NCBI RefSeq assembly: GCF_003143935.1
Contig: NZ_QFRX01000001.1
Location: 1,622,071 to 1,686,070 of the forward strand
DNA: 64,000 nt
Direction: 5' to 3'
Source: Streptomyces sp. Act143
Lineage (GTDB): Bacteria > Actinomycetota > Actinomycetes > Streptomycetales > Streptomycetaceae
In this document: positions 1 to 8,344 of the stretch, piece by piece
Position numbering within the stretch: position 1 is the first letter of the stretch
Layout: each line of letters starts with the position of its first letter
The notes under the pieces: generated by a model
What the model saw: the letters and a program-made list of their open reading frames with translations, nothing else
Told to the model about the DNA's origin: nothing
The model's database searches: none
Made by a program: the position numbers and the translations under genes

Positions 1-19
1 GCGCCCTCCCCCGCCCTTC

Positions 20-1063
20 TCAGGCGGGCACGGGCACTCCCAGTCGTTCAGCTCGCTCCGTCAACTCACGCCACACCTTCGGGGACACCGGGATGCCCCT
101 CTCCCCTCGTTCCTCCGCCAGAGCCGCGCTGCGCTCCCCCGGGTAGTGGACGCCGTCGTCGCTCGGGAGGGTCTTCAGCGTTCCCAGCGTGGCGTCGACC
201 GCCGCCACAAACGCGTCCTGGTCGCCGAAAGCCGCCGGATCGATCGCGATCAGCAGCGCGTTCTGGCGATGCTTCCGCCCCTTCGGGTCGTCCGAGTGGA
301 AGGACGCGAAGATCGGGGCGCCCACCAGGACGCCGGTGAGGAGTTCGAAGGCCAGGGACATGCCCGAACCCTTCGCACCGCCCAGCGGCAGGGGCATGAC
401 CGCCAGTGCGGGGTCGGTCGTCGGGGTGCCGTCCTCCATGGCCGCAGCGCCCTCCGGGAGGGGGGTCCCGCTTGCCTTCGCCTGGCGGATCCTGCCCAGG
501 GCGATGGTGGCGGTGGCCATGTCGAGGAGCAGCGGGGCGTGGGTGCGCGCCGGTACGGCGATCGCGAGCGGGCTCGTGGCCACCGCCGCGCCCTTGACGC
601 CGGTGTAGCCCATGTTGGGCATGCCGGCCACGAATCCGAGGCCGACCAGGCCCTGTCCGGCGATCTTCGAGACGTAGTAGCCGATGGCGCCGGTGTGGAC
701 GGTCTCGCGTACGCCCACGGTGGCGATGCCGGTCGTACGGGCCCGCCGTGCCGCCTCTTCCGCCGCCGCGCTCAGGGCCACCGGGCCGGGGGCGCGGTCG
801 GCGTGGAGGACTGCGGCGGCGGGCGTCGTCGACTCGACCCTGATCTCGGGAGCGGCGTTCGCGACGCCCTTGGCCAGCAGGTCCAGGTAGGCCGGGACGC
901 GGGCGGTGCCGTGCGAGTCGACGCCGCGCCGGGCCGCCCAGACGAACACGTCGGCGGTGGTGCGGGCGTGCTCGGGGCTCAGGCCGCCCTTCACCAGGAG
1001 GGCGGCGGAGAAGGCGCGCAGGTCGTCGGCGGGGACGAGCACCTTCTGGGGGGTGGTGGACAT
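20..1063 (-). CDS. Ldh2/malate-lactate dehydrogenase family oxidoreductase
   Basis: A 347-residue cytosolic NAD(P)-dependent 2-hydroxyacid (or imine) dehydrogenase of the Ldh2/YlbC fold. The family's catalytic region is visible as RGVDSHGTARVP with His51, and the glycine-rich GGAKGSGMSLAFELL stretch lies near residue 230. The ATG start is supported by an AGGAG site that overlaps the TAG stop of the upstream ThDP enzyme 9 bases away, so it is the last gene of an amidohydrolase-ThDP-dehydrogenase operon. By context it probably reduces or oxidises a 2-oxo/2-hydroxy acid made by the other two enzymes. The substrate cannot be read from sequence. Confidence 0.85.
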   Translation of the reverse strand: MSTTPQKVLVPADDLRAFSAALLVKGGLSPEHARTTADVFVWAARRGVDSHGTARVPAYLDLLAKGVANAAPEIRVESTTPAAAVLHADRAPGPVALSAAAEEAARRARTTGIATVGVRETVHTGAIGYYVSKIAGQGLVGLGFVAGMPNMGYTGVKGAAVATSPLAIAVPARTHAPLLLDMATATIALGRIRQAKASGTPLPEGAAAMEDGTPTTDPALAVMPLPLGGAKGSGMSLAFELLTGVLVGAPIFASFHSDDPKGRKHRQNALLIAIDPAAFGDQDAFVAAVDATLGTLKTLPSDDGVHYPGERSAALAEERGERGIPVSPKVWRELTERAERLGVPVPA

Positions 1064-1072
1064 GAGGATCTC

Positions 1073-2782
1073 CTAGCGAGTGACGAGGACGTCGACCACG
1101 GCCGTCGTGCCCCCGGCCACGGACTTGAGGGCGCGCTCCAGCGCCGGGGCGAGCGCGGCCGGGGTGTCGACGGTCTCGGCGTGCAGGCCGAACGGCTCGG
1201 CGAAGGACGCCAGTCGGGGCAGCCGGTGCAGATCGGTGCCGAGCCACTCCCCCGTCTCGGCGGCAGCGCCCTCGGGGTAGAAGCGGCGGTGGTTGAGGTT
1301 CATCGACTTGTAGACGCGGTTGTTGAACACCACGATCAGCAGCGGGAGTTCGTACGCCTTCGACGCGTCGTACGACGGGATGACCGGGTTGTAGGTGAAC
1401 GCGCCGTCCCCGATCGTGAGGACCACCGGGCGGTCCCGGGCGGCGAGTTTGACTCCCAGCGCCACCGCGATGCCCTGGCCCAGTCCGCCCTGGACGTAGA
1501 AGTACGAGTCGGGGGCGTCGGTCTGGATGTGCCGCTTCACCACGCGGCTGTGGGTGATGGTCTCGTCGACGACGATCCCGTCGCGGCCGTCGAGGAGCTT
1601 GCGCAGGGTCGCGGCGACCAGCACCGGGTCGATGCCCTCCGCCTGACCGGCCTTCGCCTCGGCTGCTGCGATCGACGCCTGCTCGGCTGCCTGCCGTTCC
1701 TCCTGCGCCGCCCGGCGGCGCGCCAGCACCCCCTCGTCCAGATCCTTCGCCCGCTTGGTCAGCTGGCGCAGGGTCTGGGTGACGTTGCCCTCCAGGTACC
1801 GGTCCGCGAACAGGACTTGGTAGACCACGTGCGGGCGTTGCGGCACCTCGTCGATCACCACGACCTTCGCCTTCGCGGGGCGGCGCGACGGCGGGTAGAA
1901 GGGGGCGCGGCAGTTGACCAGGAGGATGAGGTCAGCCTCGTCCGTCCAGGGGCCGATGTCGCTGCCGGCGTGCAGCGGGTGGGTGCGCGGGAAGTTGCCG
2001 CACACCGCCGAGTCCGGCTCGACGACCGGGATGCCCCATGCCTCGGCGAAAGCGACGAGGGCCTCGAAGCCGCCTGCCTCACGAGCGGCGGTCTCGGTGA
2101 CGACGACCGGGTTCTTCGCGTCCCTGATCAGCTGGGCGACCGGGTCGACCTCGTCCGGTGAGCTGTGCGTGGAGCCGGGCGGGACGACGGGCTTGGCCTC
2201 GCGGCCGTCCCAGTCCTCCAGCAGGATCTCCAGCGGGATGTTGAGGTACGCCGGTCCCGCCGGGGCCCGCCAGGACAGTTCCGCCGCCCGCGTGACCATC
2301 GTCGGGAGCGTGTGCACGCTCGCCGCCTCGGTGGCCCACTTGGTGAAGGGCTGGGCCACCTGGTGCGGGCCGCCCACGATGGACAGGTTGCGGTACCACT
2401 GGCCGCCCGGGTCCTGCCCGGGGCCGTCGCCGTACGTGGTCGACTCCGAGGAGCTGACCACCATCGGGACGCCCGCGAGCAGCGCCCCGTGGACCGCCAT
2501 CGAGCCCTGGAGGAGTCCGGGGGCCGCGTGCAGCAGCACGCCCTGGGGGCGGCGCCTGAGCAGGCCGTAGCCGGTGGCCATGCCGACCGCGACCGTCTCG
2601 TGGGTGAGGTCGAGGTACGCGGGGCAGGGCAGCCCGTCCCGGTGGCGGCGGGCCAGGGACTCCCACACCGGGGCCCATTCGGACCCCGAGGAGCAGAAGA
2701 GGTAGTCGGCGCCGACGGCGTTGAAGGCGGAGACGAGAGCGTCGCCGCCGTCGGCGCCCGGGGAGGTGGTGGTGTCGGTCAT
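1073..2782 (-). CDS. Thiamine diphosphate-dependent enzyme, acetolactate synthase/decarboxylase-like
   Basis: This 569-residue protein has the three-domain layout of the acetolactate synthase/benzoylformate decarboxylase superfamily. The N-terminal domain carries the conserved activating glutamate in LTHETVAVG (Glu62). The C-terminal domain has the ThDP/Mg motif starting TIGDGAFTYNP and ending at the FNN pair before RVYKSM. It starts 13 bases after the amidohydrolase stop. A carboligase or 2-oxoacid decarboxylase role is likely; the true substrate is unknown. The N-terminal motif YLFCSSGSEWAPVW is unlike the classical IlvB motif, so a biosynthetic acetolactate synthase is unlikely. Confidence 0.85.
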   Translation of the reverse strand: MTDTTTSPGADGGDALVSAFNAVGADYLFCSSGSEWAPVWESLARRHRDGLPCPAYLDLTHETVAVGMATGYGLLRRRPQGVLLHAAPGLLQGSMAVHGALLAGVPMVVSSSESTTYGDGPGQDPGGQWYRNLSIVGGPHQVAQPFTKWATEAASVHTLPTMVTRAAELSWRAPAGPAYLNIPLEILLEDWDGREAKPVVPPGSTHSSPDEVDPVAQLIRDAKNPVVVTETAAREAGGFEALVAFAEAWGIPVVEPDSAVCGNFPRTHPLHAGSDIGPWTDEADLILLVNCRAPFYPPSRRPAKAKVVVIDEVPQRPHVVYQVLFADRYLEGNVTQTLRQLTKRAKDLDEGVLARRRAAQEERQAAEQASIAAAEAKAGQAEGIDPVLVAATLRKLLDGRDGIVVDETITHSRVVKRHIQTDAPDSYFYVQGGLGQGIAVALGVKLAARDRPVVLTIGDGAFTYNPVIPSYDASKAYELPLLIVVFNNRVYKSMNLNHRRFYPEGAAAETGEWLGTDLHRLPRLASFAEPFGLHAETVDTPAALAPALERALKSVAGGTTAVVDVLVTR

Positions 2783-2795
2783 CTCTCGCGCTTCC

Positions 2796-3656
2796 TCAGC
2801 CCTCGATCGGCCAGTTCAGGACCTCGGAGATACCGCGGCCCATGATCCATTCAAGTTCCTCGGGCGTGAAGTCCCAGTGCTTGGTGAACTGCTCGATCGT
2901 GTCGGTGTAGGTGATGCCGTGGCCGAGCAGGCGGGTGATGTCGGTGCCGTAGAAGCAGCGCTGCGGACCCATCCTGTCGACCATCTCGCGCACGTACTTC
3001 TGGATGTTGTTGTTGGGGAAGGGCTGGGTGGAGTAGCCGGGCAGCGCCGAGACCTTGACGTAGATGTTGGGATGGGCGGCCAGATCGGCGGTCTCCGAGA
3101 CCCAGTAGCCGATGGCGTCGTCGACGCAGCGGGCCATGATGCCCATGTGGTCGATGATGATCTTCAGCTCGGGGTGCTTGGCGGCGATCTCACCGAGCTC
3201 ACGCTTCCAGATCGGGGCGTGGACCATGGTGGGGATGCGCAGCTCCTCGGCGATCGGCCAGTACCAGTCGTTGGTGCCGTCGATCATCCAGTTGCGGTCG
3301 ATGGGCCGGTGGAACGTCAGGCGCGTACCCTTCACGTGCGGGTTCTGCGCGAAGTCCGTCAGCATGGCCTTGCCCTCTTCGGGCTTGTTCTGCGGGATGC
3401 GGGCCATGATGCCGAAGCGGTCGGGGTGCGCCTCGCACGCCTCCAGGGCGTAGTCGATGCGGTCGCCCTCCCAGGACGGCGGCAGGATCAGCGCGCGGTT
3501 GACGCCGGCCTCGTCCATCAGCTCCAGGGCCTCCTCGTAGGAGAAGGGGTCCTCGCGGTGGCCGTTGAGGCGGATGCGCTCCCGTGCGCCGGGGACCCAG
3601 GGGCGGTCCGGGGTCTCTTCCAGCCAGATGTGGATCTGCGTGTCGACAACGAACAT
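2796..3656 (-). CDS. Amidohydrolase-2 family TIM-barrel hydrolase/decarboxylase
   Basis: A 286-residue protein of the amidohydrolase_2 family, which contains 2-pyrone-4,6-dicarboxylate lactonase (LigI), LigJ-type hydratase and gamma-resorcylate decarboxylase. Seen: N-terminal DTQIHIW (the family HxH reads QxH here), a mid-protein MVHAPIW histidine, IIDHMG, and the C-terminal YGTDI aspartate. The start at MFVVDTQ was chosen because the upstream in-frame extension is low-complexity Arg/Pro/Ser-rich shadow and because homologous proteins begin at this motif. It is the first gene of a three-gene operon, and a 19-bp LysR-like site lies 87-105 bases upstream. Confidence 0.85.
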   Translation of the reverse strand: MFVVDTQIHIWLEETPDRPWVPGARERIRLNGHREDPFSYEEALELMDEAGVNRALILPPSWEGDRIDYALEACEAHPDRFGIMARIPQNKPEEGKAMLTDFAQNPHVKGTRLTFHRPIDRNWMIDGTNDWYWPIAEELRIPTMVHAPIWKRELGEIAAKHPELKIIIDHMGIMARCVDDAIGYWVSETADLAAHPNIYVKVSALPGYSTQPFPNNNIQKYVREMVDRMGPQRCFYGTDITRLLGHGITYTDTIEQFTKHWDFTPEELEWIMGRGISEVLNWPIEG

Positions 3657-3742
3657 CGTCGGGCTCTTTCTCTTCGAAGGGAGGTGGCGCTGTGGTGCGG
3701 GGGGAACGCTAGGTGGGTTCCGGGGCCTTGCGGAGTCCCCGG

Positions 3743-3761
3743 GAGCGCAACCACTTGTTGC
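3743..3761 (-). promoter_or_regulatory. Candidate LysR operator upstream of the amidohydrolase operon
   Basis: Read toward the gene, the site is GCAACAAGTGGTTGCGCTC, containing the perfect dyad GCAAC-N5-GTTGC. It aligns without gaps to sites at 12735-12753 and 6482-6500. A possible -10 box TAGCGT lies at 3706-3711, which would put the dyad centre near -53. The motif was found by eye; binding by the LysR protein encoded nearby is inference. Confidence 0.5.
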
Positions 3762-3789
3762 ACTCAAGTGACCTGTGAGCAGGGCATCT

Positions 3790-4986
3790 TCAGGTTGCGT
3801 AAACGGACTCGACGATGTGCTCGGCGATCGCCATGGACGCCGTGGCGGCCGGCGAGGGCGCGTTGCGGACGGCGGTGATCCGGCCGGCGGCGTGGATGCG
3901 GAAGTCGTCGACGAGGGTGCCGTCTCGGTCCAGGGCCTGGGCACGGACACCCGTGCCGCCGCGGACCACGTCGTCGACGCCGACGCCGGGGACGTACAGC
4001 TCGGCGTCCTTCATGAAGGCCGCCCGCGACAGGGCGCCGCGGTACTCCTTGATGCCCGTGCGCCAGTGCCGGGCGGCCATCCGCCAGGTGCCGGGGTACG
4101 CGGCGATGCCCAGGAGGTCCTTCGGGGAGATCCGGCCGAGCGTGTAGCCCTCCCTCGCCAGGGCCAGGACGGCGTTCGGACCGACCTCGACCGAGCCGTC
4201 GACGCGTGGGGTGAAGTGCACGCCGAGGAAGGGGTAGCGGGGGTCGGGGACCGGGTAGACGAGGCCCCGTACGAGGTCGGTCCGGTCCGGCTTGAGGAGC
4301 ATGTACTCGCCGCGGAACGGGATGATCCGCGGACCGGTCCTGTCCTGCGCGAGCCTCGCCACTGCGTCCGACTGCAAGCCGGCGCACAGGATCAGCCGGT
4401 CGACCTTGATCCGTTCCTGGCCGGAGGCGACCTCGATGCCGCCCGGGACCCGGGTGATCGAGGTGACGGGGAAGCCCGGCCGCACCTCGCCGCCGCAGAC
4501 CTCGACGTCCTTGGCGAACTCCTGGGCGATCGCCGTGTAGTCGGTGATCGCGGTGCGCGGCGAGTGCAGGGCCGCGATGCCGCCGGCGTTCGGCTCGATC
4601 TCCTTGATCTCGTCCCGGGACACCTTGCGCAGGTCCGGCACATGGTTGTGCCTGGCCCGCTCGTGGAGGTTCTCCATGCGGCCGAGTTCGTCCTCCCGCA
4701 CGGCGACGACGAGCTTGCCTATCTCCTGGTAGGGCAGCGCTCGTTCCTGGCAGTACTCCCGCAGCAGCGACACACCCCGTACGCACAGGTCCGCCTTCAG
4801 GCTGCCCGGCGCGTAGTAGAGGCCCGCGTGCACGACGCCGGAGTTGTGGCCGGTCTGGTGGACGGCGACGGCCCGTTCCTTCTCCAGCACCACGACCCGG
4901 GTGCCGGGGCGGCGCAGGGCGATCTCCCGGGCGGTGGCCAGCCCTACGATCCCGGCGCCGACGACGCCGACGGTCTCGTCAGCCAC
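3790..4986 (-). CDS. lhgO: L-2-hydroxyglutarate oxidase-like FAD-dependent oxidoreductase
   Basis: A 398-residue DAO-superfamily flavoprotein close to LhgO. The dinucleotide fold VGVVGAGIVGLATAREI is at the N-terminus, followed by LEKE and the HQTGHNSGVVHAGLYY block characteristic of L-2-hydroxyglutarate oxidases. LhgO oxidises L-2-hydroxyglutarate to 2-oxoglutarate. A GTG start at 4986 was chosen: it overlaps the stop of the upstream aldehyde dehydrogenase by eight bases (GTGGCTGA) and begins directly before the Rossmann strand, while the longer frame is composition noise. Coupling to the aldehyde dehydrogenase suggests it handles a C5 hydroxydiacid or related product. Confidence 0.85.
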   Translation of the reverse strand: MADETVGVVGAGIVGLATAREIALRRPGTRVVVLEKERAVAVHQTGHNSGVVHAGLYYAPGSLKADLCVRGVSLLREYCQERALPYQEIGKLVVAVREDELGRMENLHERARHNHVPDLRKVSRDEIKEIEPNAGGIAALHSPRTAITDYTAIAQEFAKDVEVCGGEVRPGFPVTSITRVPGGIEVASGQERIKVDRLILCAGLQSDAVARLAQDRTGPRIIPFRGEYMLLKPDRTDLVRGLVYPVPDPRYPFLGVHFTPRVDGSVEVGPNAVLALAREGYTLGRISPKDLLGIAAYPGTWRMAARHWRTGIKEYRGALSRAAFMKDAELYVPGVGVDDVVRGGTGVRAQALDRDGTLVDDFRIHAAGRITAVRNAPSPAATASMAIAEHIVESVYAT

Positions 4987-6442
4987 GCGCCGCCTCCCCG
5001 ATGTGCACGGCGACGGTCTTGACGCGGGTGGAGAAGCGCAGCACCTCGTCGCCCTGCTCCTTGTACGCGGTACCGGAGTCGCGGAAGCCGCCGAAGGGAA
5101 GGTGGACGTCCCAGCCGGTGGTGGTCGTGTTGACGGCGACCTGACCGCACTCGACCTCGTCGGCGAACCGGTACGCGCTCGCGAGATCACGGGTGAAGAC
5201 CGCGGCGGCGAGCCCGAAGTCGGAGTCGTTGACCGCGTCGACGGCCTCGGCGAAGTCGTCCACCGCGCGCAGGGCGAGGACGGGGCCGAAGACCTCCTCG
5301 CGCCAGATCGCCATGTCCGGGGTGACGTCGGTCAGCACGGTCGGCCGGACGTGGCAGCCGTGCGGACGGTCCGTGTCGGCCGTGCCGCCGGTGCAGACGG
5401 TCGCCCCCTCGTCGATCGCCCTGCCGACGGCGGCGAGGACGCTGTCGCGCTGCCTCGGGCTCGACAGCGGGCACAGCGTGGTGGCCGGGTCGCTTCCCGG
5501 GCCGGTCATGAGCGCCTCGACCCGGTCGAGCAGCAGGCGGGTGAACGCGTCGTAGACCGGCCGCTCGACGACGACCCGGCTGGTCGCGGTGCACCGCTGC
5601 CCGGCCTGCCCGAAGGAGGCGGCGACGACGGCCTGCGCGGCTGCGGGGAGATCGGCGTCACGCAGCACCACCGAGGCGTTCTTGCCGCCGAGTTCGCCCT
5701 GGAAGCGGACGTTGCGGTCGGCGAGGCGGCGGCGGATGCGGTTGCCCACGGCGTTGGAGCCGGTGAAGGTGATGCCGGCGATGCGCGGGTCGTCGAGCAG
5801 GGCCTCCTCCAGTTCGGAGGTGCGGCCCGTGACGACGTTCAGCACTCCGGCGGGCAGACCCGCGTCATGCAGGGCACGGGCGAAGTGCACTCCGGACAGC
5901 GGGGTTTCGCCGGCCGGCTTGAACACGGCCGTGTTGCCGGCCGCGAGCAGCGGGGCGAGCTTGCGGGCCGGGGTGATCAACGGGTCGTTCCACGGACTGA
6001 TGACCAGGATCACGCCGATGGGCTCGCGCTGGGTGTGCGTACGGTGATTCGGGCGTACGTCGTGCAGGAGGGTGCCGTAGCCCTGGCGGGCCAGACCGGC
6101 GTAGTAGTCGAGGAAGTCGGCGGCCTTGAGGGTCTCGCCGCGCGCCTCGGCGGCGGTCTTGCCGTTCTCGGCGGTGACGTCCGCGGCGATCTCGTCGACG
6201 CGCTCACGGATCAGCCGGGCCGCCTCGGTGAGGACCCGGGCCCGCTCGAAGGGGCTGGTGCGCTTCCAGCCGGTGAAGGCCCGCTCGGCGTGGTCGTAGG
6301 CGCGGGTGACGTCCTTGGCTGTGAGGGCGGGGACGCGGGCGACCGGGGTGCGGACGTCGGCCGGGTCGTGGACGTCGATCCACTCGCCGGTCGTCACCCA
6401 CTCGCCGCCGGAGAGGATTTCGAGAGTACGCATGCGGTTCAC
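4979..6442 (-). CDS. NAD(P)-dependent aldehyde dehydrogenase
   Basis: A 487-residue aldehyde dehydrogenase with a complete active site: Asn in SPWNDP (152), Lys175 in FKPAGETP, Glu250 in GELGGKN and the nucleophile Cys284 in GQAGQRCTA. Its overall look (vanillin/benzaldehyde or muconic-semialdehyde dehydrogenase-like) fits aromatic catabolism. A second ATG three codons in is equally possible as start. It is divergent from the ABM monooxygenase, with the shared operator-like motif at 6482-6500 between them, and it is coupled to the lhgO-like gene downstream. Confidence 0.88.
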   Translation of the reverse strand: MNRMRTLEILSGGEWVTTGEWIDVHDPADVRTPVARVPALTAKDVTRAYDHAERAFTGWKRTSPFERARVLTEAARLIRERVDEIAADVTAENGKTAAEARGETLKAADFLDYYAGLARQGYGTLLHDVRPNHRTHTQREPIGVILVISPWNDPLITPARKLAPLLAAGNTAVFKPAGETPLSGVHFARALHDAGLPAGVLNVVTGRTSELEEALLDDPRIAGITFTGSNAVGNRIRRRLADRNVRFQGELGGKNASVVLRDADLPAAAQAVVAASFGQAGQRCTATSRVVVERPVYDAFTRLLLDRVEALMTGPGSDPATTLCPLSSPRQRDSVLAAVGRAIDEGATVCTGGTADTDRPHGCHVRPTVLTDVTPDMAIWREEVFGPVLALRAVDDFAEAVDAVNDSDFGLAAAVFTRDLASAYRFADEVECGQVAVNTTTTGWDVHLPFGGFRDSGTAYKEQGDEVLRFSTRVKTVAVHIGEAARG

Positions 6443-6481
6443 GACACCTCACGGGTCGGCGATGGGACCAGCTCCGGGGCG

Positions 6482-6500
6482 GCAGACATTGCTTGCGCTC
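6482..6500 (+). promoter_or_regulatory. Candidate LysR operator between aldehyde dehydrogenase and ABM monooxygenase
   Basis: The plus strand reads GCAGACATTGCTTGCGCTC, the third member of the motif family shared with 3743-3761 and 12735-12753 (invariant GCA and TTGCGC blocks). Read in this orientation it points toward the monooxygenase gene at the same 69-86 base distance as the other two sites, and it could also serve the divergent dehydrogenase. Confidence 0.45.
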
Positions 6501-6569
6501 CGTGCGAGCCGCTCATCAGGGGATTCATGGTGGGATCGGTGGCCCGGACGATCCATGAGGAGGAACCCG

Positions 6570-6857
6570 ATGGCCTACGCAGTCATCGCCCGTTACCACT
6601 GCGCCGCCGACGACGAGGCGAGCGTGCGGGCCGCGCTGCTGAAGGTGCGCGAGCACACCCGCGCCGAGCCCGCGAACCTGGCGTACGAGGTGCACGCGGA
6701 AGTGAACGAGACCGGCTGTTTCGTGTTGTACGAGCAGTACGCCGACCAGGCGGGCTTCGAGGCGCACAAGGCGGCGAGCCACTTCAAGGAGCTGATCGTG
6801 GAGACGGTGTGGCCGCTGCTCACCGGCCGGTCGGTGACGTTCGCCGAAGTGCTGTGA
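6570..6857 (+). CDS. Antibiotic biosynthesis monooxygenase (ABM/YgiN)-like protein
   Basis: A 95-residue dimeric ferredoxin-like-fold protein of the ABM superfamily, which includes cofactor-free quinol monooxygenases. The pattern is typical: an N-terminal VIARYHC strand, a helix, then EVHAEVNETGCFVLYEQYAD and HKAASHFKEL with the conserved His. The start at 6570 is set by a strong GAGGAGG site at 6557-6563; an ATG at 6555 would lie over that site. It is the only plus-strand gene in the left cluster and could oxidise a quinol/catechol intermediate. Quinol oxidation is inferred from family and context. Confidence 0.8.
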   Translation: MAYAVIARYHCAADDEASVRAALLKVREHTRAEPANLAYEVHAEVNETGCFVLYEQYADQAGFEAHKAASHFKELIVETVWPLLTGRSVTFAEVL

Positions 6858-6862
6858 AGCGA

Positions 6863-6898
6863 AGTGCCGGGCAACTCTGCCGAGTTGCCCGGCACTTG
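6863..6898. terminator. Bidirectional hairpin terminator
   Basis: A perfect 16-bp inverted repeat (6863-6878 with 6883-6898) and a TGCC loop sit exactly between two convergent genes, the ABM monooxygenase and the MetE-like gene. Confidence 0.9.
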
Positions 6899-7876
6899 TC
6901 AGAACTCGTTGCCCCAGACGTACCGGGCGAGTGTCTCGACCAGGACCAGTTTCCTGCGCTGCTGCTCCGCGGTGAGGGAAGGCCTGTTCGCCACGTCGGC
7001 GAAGCCTCTCGACGGGGACAGGGCCGCGTCCTCCAGGTCCTTGAGTTCGCCTGCCGCGTCGATGCGGGTCAGTACGGTGTCGAGGTCTTCCGGCTCGGGC
7101 ACCGTCGCGTCGACCACGCCCAGGCAGACGTCCCGGTCCTCCGGCAAGGCCCTGACCAGGTCCAGTTCGGCCTCGCTGCCCTCCAGCAGGGGCAGGCTCC
7201 AGCGGTCGGCGGGGATCTCGCCGTAGAGCCTCTCGAGGCGTGCCCGGTCCGCCTCCGCCGGCGCCGTCCAGCCGGGGCAGACGCCGATCCGTACGCCCTC
7301 CGGGCGGTCGTCCAGCCGTACCGCCGACGCGTCCACCGCCAAGGCGTCCTCGTAGGAGAGGGGGCCGAGGTCGGCGTCCAGCAGGAGCGGGTTGTTGAGC
7401 TGGATCAGGCGTACGCCCTTGGAAACCAGGAGTGCGATCTCCGCCCGGATGATCTCCGCGAGGGCCTCACCCAGTTCACGGGCGCAGGAGACGCCGAGGC
7501 CGGGCTGGTAGGTCGTGGCGGCGAGATACGCCGGGGACGGCAGCGCCACCTTGGGGGCGATCACCGTCAGCTCCGAGAGCCTGGCGGCCCAGCCCGCCAC
7601 GAGCGGGCCGTCGGCCCGTGGGAGGGACTCGGCCACCCAGCGGACCAGGCCTTCCGGTCCGGTCTCGTCCGTGCGGCGCAGGCCTGACACTCCGTCAAGG
7701 ACCGCGCTGCGGAAGTCCTCCCGTGGGAAGTCGCCGTCGGTGACGACCGTGGAGCGCAGCTTGCGCTGGAGGACGACCGCGTCCTGGACCGCCTGGTCCG
7801 TGCCCGTCGCCGCGAGGTCGGGCGGGCGGACCAGGCTGCCGTGGTGGTCGATGCGGTAGTTGAACGTGTCTGCCAT
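6899..7876 (-). CDS. MetE-like (cobalamin-independent methionine synthase C-terminal domain) protein
   Basis: A 325-residue single-barrel protein related to the C-terminal half of MetE and to YxjG-type paralogues: GDFPREDF near residue 48, KVALPSP near 109, RLIQLNNP near 156, and a terminal LSPSRGFAD. MetE proteins transfer a methyl group from methyltetrahydrofolate to a zinc-bound thiol. Only one expected zinc cysteine is evident (Cys200 in RIGVCPG). The usual His two residues earlier is Gly, and the usual Cys in SPxCGF is Arg. It may therefore bind metal differently or do other chemistry. It is last in the dioxygenase operon, nine bases after the HbpS-like gene. Confidence 0.75.
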   Translation of the reverse strand: MADTFNYRIDHHGSLVRPPDLAATGTDQAVQDAVVLQRKLRSTVVTDGDFPREDFRSAVLDGVSGLRRTDETGPEGLVRWVAESLPRADGPLVAGWAARLSELTVIAPKVALPSPAYLAATTYQPGLGVSCARELGEALAEIIRAEIALLVSKGVRLIQLNNPLLLDADLGPLSYEDALAVDASAVRLDDRPEGVRIGVCPGWTAPAEADRARLERLYGEIPADRWSLPLLEGSEAELDLVRALPEDRDVCLGVVDATVPEPEDLDTVLTRIDAAGELKDLEDAALSPSRGFADVANRPSLTAEQQRRKLVLVETLARYVWGNEF

Positions 7877-7885
7877 GGTGTTTCC

Positions 7886-8344
7886 TCAGCCCTTTCCGCC
7901 GCTCACGCCCCACGCGGCGAACTCCAGTTCGTATCCGAGGGACTTGAGGGCGTCCTCGGCGATCTGCTGGTCCTCGGCCGCAGTCCCGCCGGCGATGCCG
8001 AGGCCGCCGATGATCTCGCCGTCCTTCTTGATGGTGACGCTGCCCTCGGTGGCCATGATCGGCATGGCGGCGCCGGGGAGTTGGGAGAGCTGGGAGAAGA
8101 ACACGGGCTGGCTCTCCTGCCACTTCTTCAGCATGGTGCCGGGGCGCTGCATGATCGCCGCGGTGTAGGCCTTGGCGCGGGCGATGTCGGGGGTGAGGGG
8201 GCGGGCCCCGTCGGGGCGGCGGATGGCGACGGGGAAGCCGGCCGCGTCGACCACGGCCACGCTCACCGCCTTGCCGATCGCCCGGGCGCGTTGCTGGGCT
8301 GCGTCGAGGATCTTCTCGGCGGCGTCCAGGGTGAGGCTGGTCAT
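7886..8344 (-). CDS. GlcG/HbpS family (DUF336) heme-binding-like protein
   Basis: A 152-residue protein of the GlcG/HbpS family: helical N-terminus, then SVAVVDAAGFPVAIRRPDGA, AKAYTAA, a long MPIMATEGSVTIKKDGEIIGGLGIAGG strand-turn block, and a helix with AAEDQQIAEDAL. Characterised relatives bind heme or corrinoids or act as redox sensors. No Sec signal peptide is visible, so it is probably cytosolic. It overlaps the alpha/beta hydrolase gene by ATGA and is followed by the MetE-like gene. Its role in the operon is unknown; protection or reactivation of the iron dioxygenase is only a guess. Confidence 0.8.
   Translation of the reverse strand: MTSLTLDAAEKILDAAQQRARAIGKAVSVAVVDAAGFPVAIRRPDGARPLTPDIARAKAYTAAIMQRPGTMLKKWQESQPVFFSQLSQLPGAAMPIMATEGSVTIKKDGEIIGGLGIAGGTAAEDQQIAEDALKSLGYELEFAAWGVSGGKG

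Noticed and set aside
146-2161. Long plus-strand open frame of 671 codons opposite the Ldh2 and ThDP genes
   Set aside because: It is an antisense shadow of high-GC genes: Arg/Gly/Val-rich composition, no domain, and overlap with two well-supported genes.
1073-2782. ThDP enzyme considered as biosynthetic acetolactate synthase
   Set aside because: No regulatory subunit or ilv genes are nearby, the N-terminal motifs differ from IlvB, and it is co-transcribed with catabolic enzymes.
4844-7687. 947-codon plus-strand open frame
   Set aside because: It runs antisense to lhgO, the aldehyde dehydrogenase and the MetE-like gene and through the promoter region and terminator; composition is typical of a shadow.
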